From assembly GCF_905171765.1 (NCBI RefSeq), contig NC_053392.1:396270119-396334118 (forward strand): DNA of 64,000 bases, written 5' to 3'. The notes under the pieces are model-generated. The model ran no database searches and was not told the DNA's origin. It saw only the letters and a list, made by a program, of their open reading frames with translations. The position numbers and the translations under genes were made by a program. Positions within the stretch are counted from its first letter, which is position 1; every line of letters begins with the position of its first letter. Source of the DNA: Bufo bufo (lineage: Eukaryota > Chordata > Amphibia > Anura > Bufonidae). Below are positions 57,137-64,000 of this stretch, in pieces.

Positions 57137-57779
57137 ACGACTGAGTAGGCCAAGGTCGGACAGAAGACATATAATTGGGGCAGAGACATTACACCTTTAA
57201 TAGCTGCCCGTCCGGCAGCTGTGATAAAGTTCAACTTCTGACTGACTTTCCCACCACTCGCTCGCTGCTACTGCGCTGCTCAGCGTGGGCGTCATCTGAT
57301 TCCGACGTTAGACGTCTGTGGGCAGAGACTGCACCATGGGGGCAAGCGAGGAGGAGCCTGGTCGGCCGCTGCAGGAAGCAATTGGTATGTAATGATGCAG
57401 GGGCGGGCGCCGCAGACGCAGTTTTTGAAGCGGTCAGTGCACATGACCGCTTCGTGTGACGTCACAAAATACAATTAGGAAACAGCGATATCGCCGTTTT
57501 TTAATACCGCGGTATATCGTGAACATCGGTATATCGCCCAACCCTAGGTGGAATTGCTTTTCTTTCCAATTCCACCCTATTTGGAATATTTTTTCCTGCA
57601 TCCCACTACATCATATGCAATATTAAATGGTGGCATTGGAAAGAAAAACTTGTCCCACAAAAAACATCATAGCCCTCATACGGCTATGTGAACAGAAAAA
57701 TAAAAAAGTTTAGGCTCTGGGAAGGCAGGGAGCGCAAAACGAAAATGCAAAAACGAAAAAACCTCTGGGGTAGAAAGGG

Positions 57780-58238
57780 TTAAAGGGGTTGTCTCACTGC
57801 AGCAAATGGTATTTATCATATAGAGAAAGTTAATACTTACTAATGTATTGTTTCATCCATATTGCCTCCTTTGCTGGCTGGATTAATTTTTCCATTCCCA
57901 TTTTACACTGCTCGTTTCCATGGTTACATACCACGTTGCAATCCATCAGTGGTGGTCGTGCTTGCACACTGTGGGAAAAAGCACCAGCCTCTCTGGTGGC
58001 CGGGACCATGGGAGCTAGCATAGGCTGGGGCTTTTTCCTATATTGTGCAAGCACAGCAACCACTAATGGATTGCAGGGTGGTCTGTAACCATGGAAACGA
58101 GCAGTGTATAATGTGATGGAAAATAGAATCAAGCCACCAAAGGAGGCAATATGGACAATCACAATACATTAGTAAGTGCCTTGTATTAATTTTCTCTACA
58201 TAATAAATGCCACTTACTGACGTGAGACAGCCCCTTTA
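57780..58238. mobile_element. T2/Kolobok-type MITE
   Basis: Begins TTAAAGGGGTTGTCTCACTG and ends CGTGAGACAGCCCCTTTA. Inverted arms meet near 57995 (GCTCGTTTCCATGGTTACA mirrored). Same family as the left part of 29590-30085. Its left TTAA is also the right boundary TTAA of the larger repeat before it. Confidence 0.8.
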
Positions 58239-59246
58239 GTTGTGTGCATGGGTATTATTGAAACCATTTATCCAATTGAAATATTACACTTCAACCTTTG
58301 CAGTCCTGGCTGGTGTCTACGTTGTGGTGAGCTATTTAGAGATCTACCTGATTTCTGCTGTACTGATGATGCCACCTGCTTACATTGGTAAAGTACTGAT
58401 GTGTGTTAGTGGACTGAAGTAGACTTCACTGTATTCTGTGATATCCAGGATCCTACAGGGGTCCAGAAACATTGCCACTCTTGTCACCTGAATGGGTTTG
58501 AGCTGTGATACTGAAACCCAATGGCCAAGAAGGGGCTTTTTATGGGGGGTGGGGGGTAAAAAGCCAACCCTTTTTCTCATCTCCTATAAGTGCTTTATCT
58601 TGCCAGTTCAGTGATGATCAAGAGTATTTACATCTGAAATAAAATGATAAACGTGACAATAAAGCCTTGAGTTCTCCATTTGTACACTCTCAGGGCAGGA
58701 AAAGCTCCTGACGTTTAGACCAAGTCTATCCATTGGCTCCATTCATTCGATCGGGCCAAAAGGTGTATACATTTGGCCTCTACTGGTATGGAATAGCTTA
58801 GTAGACTTTACTATTCCATACAATGTTATACATATGCCACACAACTTATGCCTGTCCAGTGGGATACGTCACAAGCTTCCATTGGAGGTATACATTATTT
58901 TGCTCACCCAAAAGTGAAAATAGAGACAAAAGATGACTGCCACCGAGGTGCTGCCACTATTGTCGCCCATCTTTCTTCCAGACACTTTTCAAATCAGTTT
59001 GATTGTGGAGCAAAAGATTATCTTCCCCTGTATTGCTGATTTAATTAGGTATCTTCTCCATTGGCAGTTGGGAATGCTGAGTAACCTGTAATGGTGGCCA
59101 TTAGTGGTCACCACAGTTAGTAAACAGCGAGAAGAAATAGGAAAAGGAACAATGTTAAAGATGACAGAAGAGAAGTACAGAAGGTCTTATGTTCATTGGT
59201 CCACATGTACCTTGTGATGGAAATATTTTTTTAATTGAAGTATGTC
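58239..59246. other. No gene recognised
   Basis: Apparently unique sequence. A hydrophobic plus-strand open frame at 58240-58422 and a possible 23-nt exon (58298-58320) are too weak to call. Confidence 0.4.
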
Positions 59247-59605
59247 TTAGGGTACTTTCACACTAGCATTGAGTTCCGTCCTAGGGGTTCAATACTGGAA
59301 AAAATGCTTCAGTTTGGTCCCCATTCATTGTCAATGGAGACAGAACAGAATGCTCCAAAATGCATTCCGTTCAGTTTAGTTTCCAGACCGGAGAGAAAAC
59401 CGCAACATGCTGCTTTTTTCTTTCCGTCCCTGGGATGCGGAGCAAAACGGATCCGTCATGACCCCCAATGCAAGTCAATGGGGATGGATCAGTTTTCTGT
59501 GACACAATAGAAAACGGATCCATCCTCTATTGAATTTCAATGGAGTTCAAAACTGATCCGTTCTGGCAATGTTAAAAAAAGAAAAAGTTAAAGATAATAC
59601 AACCG

Positions 59606-60041
59606 ACCTGTCCTCCTGAGGAGAATGGAGTACAGGTCAGATGACTTGTGTCCCAGATGTGGTGCACCCAATGCTACGCTGATACATCTTATGTGGAATT
59701 GCCCTAGGCTGAGGAGATATTGGGGGGACGTACTGGATTTATTACGGAAAGTGTTTGAGGCTCGAATGGAGACAGATGCCAGATTATGTGTACTTGGCTG
59801 TGTTGAGTCTGTACAACTACCTGCTGAGCAAAAATTTGCGATTATTCGCATAGTGTATCAAGCAAGAAAGGTGATAGCGTATCATTGGGTGGATCACGAT
59901 CCTCCCAAGGTTGGGGAACTAGTTCATAAGGTTCACACATTGTTGCATTTGGAGAGATTTGTATACCAGAAAAGGAATAACATCAAAAAGTACGAGAAGA
60001 TTTGGGGTAGGTGGCGGCAATATTACAATATTGTAGATTAG
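59606..60041 (+). pseudogene. C-terminal fragment of L1-like ORF2 protein
   Basis: The frame is open from the insertion boundary (VLLRRMEYRSDDLCPRC) to a stop at 60041. It contains a zinc-knuckle-like C-x2-C-x8-H-x4-C motif (CPRCGAPNATLIHLMWNC), then RLRRYWGDVLDLL, and ends RWRQYYNIVD. This is the Cys/His region following the reverse transcriptase in L1-type ORF2. The endonuclease and reverse transcriptase are missing because of 5' truncation. Confidence 0.8.
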
Positions 60042-60458
60042 CGTGGTTTAAATACCTACTGGAGTCCAGACCGCCCCGGTTTTGCTTATGCTTTTGGAGG
60101 TCACACTTGGGGGACATTGGTGTAATTGTTCTCGGGGAGGGGGTGAGGGGCGGTAGATGAGAGTGGGACTAGGGTATAGTCTTTTAGGGTAAGAGGTGGT
60201 GTATATGATCTACTACGTTGTCTTGTAATTTACTGTTGTGCACGGATTGGCGATATATATTATGCGCATGGGAATTATGTACTGGACTTCCAACTGTTTT
60301 GAATCACTATTGCCTTTCAGGATCGGACTCCTATTTGTAGGGACTTTTGGAGATCTTCTCCTTGGATCTAGGACGCTTGGGAATGGGGGGGGGGGGGGGG
60401 GTTTGTTTTGTCTCTTAAAATGCTTTGAAAATCTCAATAAAAACAATCTGGTTTAAAA
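59606..60458 (+). mobile_element. 5'-truncated L1-like LINE with 16-bp TSD
   Basis: AAAGATAATACAACCG occurs at 59590-59605 and again at 60459-60474. The copy begins mid-ORF2, includes a 3' UTR with a G15-type run near 60387-60401, and ends CTCAATAAAAACAATCTGG with a short A tail. The orientation, A tail and TSD are those of target-primed reverse transcription. Confidence 0.88.
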
Positions 60459-60573
60459 AAAGATAATACAACCGGATCCGTTCAAACTGATGCAGACGGT
60501 TGTATGATCAGTAACTGAAGCGTTTTTGCTGGACCCTGCCAGATCCAGCAATAACGCTACTGTGAAAGCACCC

Positions 60574-60698
60574 TTAAAGGGGCATTTCAGGATTGACTTA
60601 TTTTTTACATTCCACCCACACCCCCCCCCCCCCCTTCCCCGCCGGACCTGTAAAGGGATACTTACCTGCTCGCCACTGCTTGGTTCCAGCTCTGTGGG
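60574..60698. mobile_element. T2-like MITE, left end
   Basis: TTAAAGGGGCATTTCAGGATT starts immediately after the Harbinger MITE and shares its TTA with that element's target duplication. It includes a C14 run. The repeat continues after the insertion at 60715-61209, to about 61500, without a clear right end. Confidence 0.5.
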
Positions 60699-60714
60699 TC
60701 TGCAGCCTTCTTCA

Positions 60715-61209
60715 AGAAATAAAATCAAATAAATAAGATAATAATGCACTTAATAAAGTAGATGCAAGCATTATATATGGACAAAGTCCTCATTCTGATA
60801 TGATAAAATCTGAGACACTTGGCCAAAATATTTTGATCAAAACACATCTGAGCCCGCCTACCAAGCGCCAAGGTGGTCTCAGGTCAAGCGGGTCCTACGC
60901 TAAACCTACCTAAGCCATTGGGCTTCTATGTTCAGGAGCGCAGACACTAGTTTTAGTGTAGGACCCGCCTGACCTGAGATTAGGTGGTACATATAGGTGT
61001 GCTTGCTCCTCCTCCCATTGGTTGTTTGATGCACATGGAGGTGACTAGGAGCAGCACACCATATGTGCGGGGTCTGCGCTCCTGAACATAAAAGCCCAAT
61101 GGCTTAGGTAGGTTTAGCGTAGGACCCGCCTGACCTGAGACCACCTTGGCGCGTGGTAGGCAGACACAGATGTGTTTTGATCAAAATATATTGGCTAAGT
61201 GTCTCAGAA
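60715..61209. mobile_element. Unclassified 495-bp foldback insertion with 16-bp TSD
   Basis: TCTGCAGCCTTCTTCA occurs exactly at 60699-60714 and 61210-61225 and so brackets the insertion. Inside are inverted arms of about 140 bp (TGAGACACTTGGCCAAAATA mirrored by TATATTGGCTAAGTGTCTCA; AGCCCAATGGCTTAGGTAGG mirrored). The left edge is A-rich (AGAAATAAAATCAAATAAAT). A 16-bp TSD suggests retrotransposition, while foldback arms suggest a DNA element. No coding sequence. Confidence 0.8.
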
Positions 61210-61225
61210 TCTGCAGCCTTCTTCA

Positions 61226-63216
61226 CTGCGCTTTACAAGTTTAAGCATGGACAGGGTCATGTGTACTTCTGCAGCCAATGACTGGCCTCAGCAGACATGT
61301 GACTCAGCAGTGATGTGCCGCTCAGGCCAGTCATTGGCTGCAGTGGCGCACATGATCTTATCCAAGCTGGAATTTTATATGCGGGAACCAAAGTGCAGTG
61401 AAGATAGCCCACAGAACTGGAACTGGAGGCTAGGGGCAGGGAAATATGCTTCCCTTCACAAGTAAGGCGGGGAGGGACATCCCACTGTGATAATCCTAGT
61501 GTAAAGGAGCAAAGCGATTTGATGCATCGAGCTGGAAAATGCACTGACCTGCTTCATGCTTCAACGTAAAGTGTGATCATAGAAATTGACGTCATGTGTG
61601 TTCGCAGCTTGGAAAGAAGCAATATTTTATCCTGTGAACATGGCTTCCATCTGAGCCGCATCAGCTGGGTCCGGTGCCAAGGTTTTTCAACCTCACTAGT
61701 TAATGGGTCTTTGTGAAGGGGGCTGCCCAGCCATTTTAGGACTTTTCTATTGCTTGTACGCATAACCCTGAGATAAAACAGGAGCAAGTCAGGCATATAA
61801 AGGGTAACACGACTTGGCACAAGCTCTGCCTTCTAGACTATTCGCACAGAAAGAACTGCCTTGCCCTAAACAATATACGCAAGACAATTCTATCTATCAT
61901 AGCATTTTCCATAGAAAATGGAGCACTTTCATTAACACGAATGGCTTTCTATTAGAGAGCTGTCACTTCCAGCATTTATGAGAACCTGCTAATAAAGTTG
62001 TACTGTGATAGACATTATCCCCTAAAGCCATCTCGTGGAGTGACAGCGTTTGGCTGCGTGTCAAAACGTTGCGCTCCTTCTTGCCAAGCATCACTGGATC
62101 ATTATTGGGGAATTGTAATCAGCATATAAATAACCTTCATTTTAATGTAATTGCTGCCCTGAAACCGCTCCTAAGGGTCACCAGGAAAACTGTAATGTCT
62201 GATTATTTATTTTATATGGGATGACTTCCCAGACATCTCATTCCCTGACTGCTTTCATGTGAAGGACCTGCGCTTTCCTGTATATGACCGAGGAGCATGA
62301 TATTATGTCTTACTGGAATCCTATAATGTTATGGCATGTCGCTACCATATGACATGAGGTTATTATCAGTGGGGGTCCGACCACTGGGATCCCCACCCAT
62401 TCCGGTATGCATGTGTTTGTATTTCAGACTGGCGGTTCATCTTAGATGGCTGCCAGCTGAACGTTCATGCAGCATTTGAGGGAGAAGGGAGTAAGCCGCG
62501 GAGAGACACCTCTGGCAGGAATGGACATATGGAGCTTCAACTGCCTGGCTCTTATTTCCCCCAACATCAGGGGAAGCCTCCACACACATTAGATGCCTGT
62601 CCTGCCAAGGTTCAGCCAAATTCAATGTGTATGATCAGATTATGGTCCATTTTTGAGGGATTGTCCAATTCATTGGATGTCATACATTGAAATTTTTTAT
62701 GTAAAAACTTTTTTATTTACTGTTGAAAAGAATAACTATGGACGGTGTTTGGTCATTTTTCTCTGTGTTCTTTTACTGTAAGACCTGTGGTAATAACTAT
62801 ATGCAGCTGATCCATGAAAAAATACTAGGTGGTAGGCCCTTTCAGATGGCCAGTTTCAGCCCAGAATCAACATTGATTGAACGCGTCAATCAGCACTTTT
62901 TAGACATGCAAATATAAACTGAAAGGGGGCAGAACAATCATTAGTACATTTCTCCGTCCCTTGTCATTTTGCCCTTTTTTTCGGCAGCACATCCCCTGTT
63001 TACATGGAGAGATACTGCAACCAGCTAGCATTTTTAGGCCCCATTAAACACCAAATCGGCCAAAAAAGGAATGGTTGCGCAGTTATTGACCGCTGAAGTA
63101 AGATCTACTGAAGATGTGGATTTATTGCCTCTTTATATATATTTGTATTTCATATATACAAAACCCTGGAATAAAAGGGCAACTTTACTTTTGTCTATAA
63201 CAGAGTCTGTACTGGC
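61226..63216. other. No gene recognised
   Basis: 61226-61500 completes the interrupted repeat (GCCAATGACTGGCC and GGCCAGTCATTGGC arms). The remainder looks unique, with a fragment of a dispersed repeat at 62350-62400 (GTGGGGGTCCGACCACTGGG). No supported exon. Confidence 0.4.
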
Positions 63217-63560
63217 TTAAAGGGAACCTGTCATCACGTTTTCCATACGCAGTTAATGATATGGTGCCATAGGTCACACCACAGCAAAATCATTGCTGTG
63301 TCTTCTAAAGCTCTCAGCTTCGACATTTTGCTGTAAATGCGGGGACATGGAGTCATCCAGGTGTCTTCTTACACTGCCCAAGTCACAGAGTTACCGCAGC
63401 AAGTCTGCCCACCCTTGTGATTGACATCCACTTTGACAATGCGGTGTGCCTGAAATCTCGTGTATACGCTGTAAATACTCTTTCTCCTCTCCTCTCACAG
63501 TAACTGTAAGCTGCTAATTATACAGCGTAGGAAAAGGGAAAGAGTATTTATGGTGAAGGT
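63217..63560. mobile_element. T2-like MITE, left end clear
   Basis: TTAAAGGGAACCTGTCATCA matches the terminus of 26791-27286. A matching right end was not found before unrelated sequence, so the 3' limit is approximate. Confidence 0.5.
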
Positions 63561-63834
63561 CCGTCCGGGCTGAAAAAAATGTAAAGAGGGTCAACACCAG
63601 TGGCGACTAACCTACTGTGGCAATTTTTTAAAATGTTTTAAAAAGCCACGTCTCTAACCCCACCCAATCACCTTTGTGCCTTTTACCACTGTGTTGTCCC
63701 CTTAATGCCCCAGTACAGTAAGAGTGTCCCCTTAGTGCCTCCTCACAATACTGATGCAATTTATTGCCCCCTAGACTGTAATAATGCCCCTTTAGTGCCC
63801 CCACATTGATTGATACTCCCTTAATACCCCCTTA

Positions 63835-64000
63835 GGGTACTTTCACACTTGCGGCAGAGAGATCCGGCAAGCAGTTCCGTCGCCGGAACTGCCTGCCGGA
63901 TCAGGCAAAACGTATGCCAACTGATGGCATTAGTAAGACTGATCAGGATCCTGATCATTTTTAAAAATGCCTGATCAGTCAAAAAAAAAGCATTGAAATG
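63835..64000. mobile_element. PIF/Harbinger-type MITE, cut by window end
   Basis: TTA precedes GGGTACTTTCACACTTGCGG. Interior GATCCGGCAAGC and mirrored GCCTGCCGGATC are typical of the family. The right half lies outside the window. Confidence 0.75.

Larger units (their letters stand above)
51510..57546. mobile_element. hAT-ended 6-kb element filled with satellite DNA
   Basis: Ends TAGGGTTGGGCGATAT and ATATCGCCCAACCCTA are perfect inverted copies, flanked by the exact 8-bp duplication GGTGGAAT (51502-51509, 57547-57554). TATCGCGATA-type runs lie just inside both ends, as in the element at 34723-35756. Nearly all of the interior (51604-57136) is tandem repeat. The right 400 bp hold unique sequence and a GAAGCGGTC/GACCGCTTC hairpin. 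No transposase. Confidence 0.9.
50578..57783. mobile_element. TTAA-flanked repeat (piggyBac-like ends) split by a hAT element
   Basis: TTAA at 50578-50581 is followed by CCCCTTCCTGACC and TTAA at 57780-57783 is preceded by GTAGAAAGGG, a short imperfect inverted pair. Without the hAT insertion the repeat would be about 1.2 kb, with internal palindromes such as GGTGGAATTGC/CCAATTCCACC at the hAT site. The superfamily is a guess from the TTAA and CCC ends. No transposase is visible. Confidence 0.5.
59250..60573. mobile_element. PIF/Harbinger-type MITE split by a LINE
   Basis: TTA flanks both sides (59247-59249, 60574-60576). The ends GGGTACTTTCACACTAGC and GCTACTGTGAAAGCACCC are decayed inverted copies, with mirrored AACGGATCC phrases in the interior. 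A LINE copy with its own target duplication lies at 59606-60458. Confidence 0.8.

Noticed and set aside
58240..58422. Hydrophobic small protein or 23-nt exon
   Set aside because: Length is within chance expectation and there is no supporting neighbour exon.

Overview
This window looks like repeat-dominated nuclear DNA from a vertebrate, most likely a frog or related amphibian. Bacterial gene organisation is absent. In its place are nested eukaryotic transposons: T2/Kolobok-type MITEs with TTAA target sites, PIF/Harbinger-type MITEs with TWA target sites, three Tc1/mariner elements, two hAT-type elements with perfect 8-bp target duplications plus two degenerate ones, a Helitron, a Penelope-like retroelement, a 5'-truncated L1-like LINE, a solo LTR and a tRNA-like SINE. 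The amphibian assignment is inferred from this repeat mix, not from a species-specific gene.

Layout. 0-5 kb: a 30/32-bp minisatellite (935-2200) and the first MITEs. 5-13 kb: MITEs, a 0.7-kb TIR element and a retrocopy-like pseudogene on the minus strand (8197-8670). 13.4-14.9 kb: a Tc1-like element whose transposase has one frameshift and one stop. 17.4-23.3 kb: the best candidates for host coding sequence, two short exons (17376-17429, 18124-18173) and a possible third (23220-23308), all plus strand with good splice signals. 21.4-23.1 kb: a large foldback Harbinger MITE. 25.2-26.5 kb: a solo LTR. 32-33.6 kb: a second Tc1 element. 34.7-36.8 kb: two hAT-like elements. 40.1-45.1 kb: a Penelope-like element with long inverted arms, bounded by a 15-bp target duplication. 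46.6-50.0 kb: a Helitron holding a minisatellite, a T2 MITE and a Tc1 element with an uninterrupted transposase gene. 50.6-57.8 kb: a TTAA-flanked repeat holding a 6-kb hAT-ended element filled with hierarchical satellite DNA. 59.2-60.6 kb: a Harbinger MITE split by a LINE insertion. 60.7-61.2 kb: an unclassified foldback insertion with a 16-bp target duplication.

The only long uninterrupted gene is the Tc1 transposase at 48574-49590 (minus). The other long open frames are decayed transposon genes or by-products of tandem repeats whose period is a multiple of three. Much of the information lies in the nesting. Several insertions have clean target duplications, and in one case the uninterrupted target site is also present in the window, so insertion order can be read directly.
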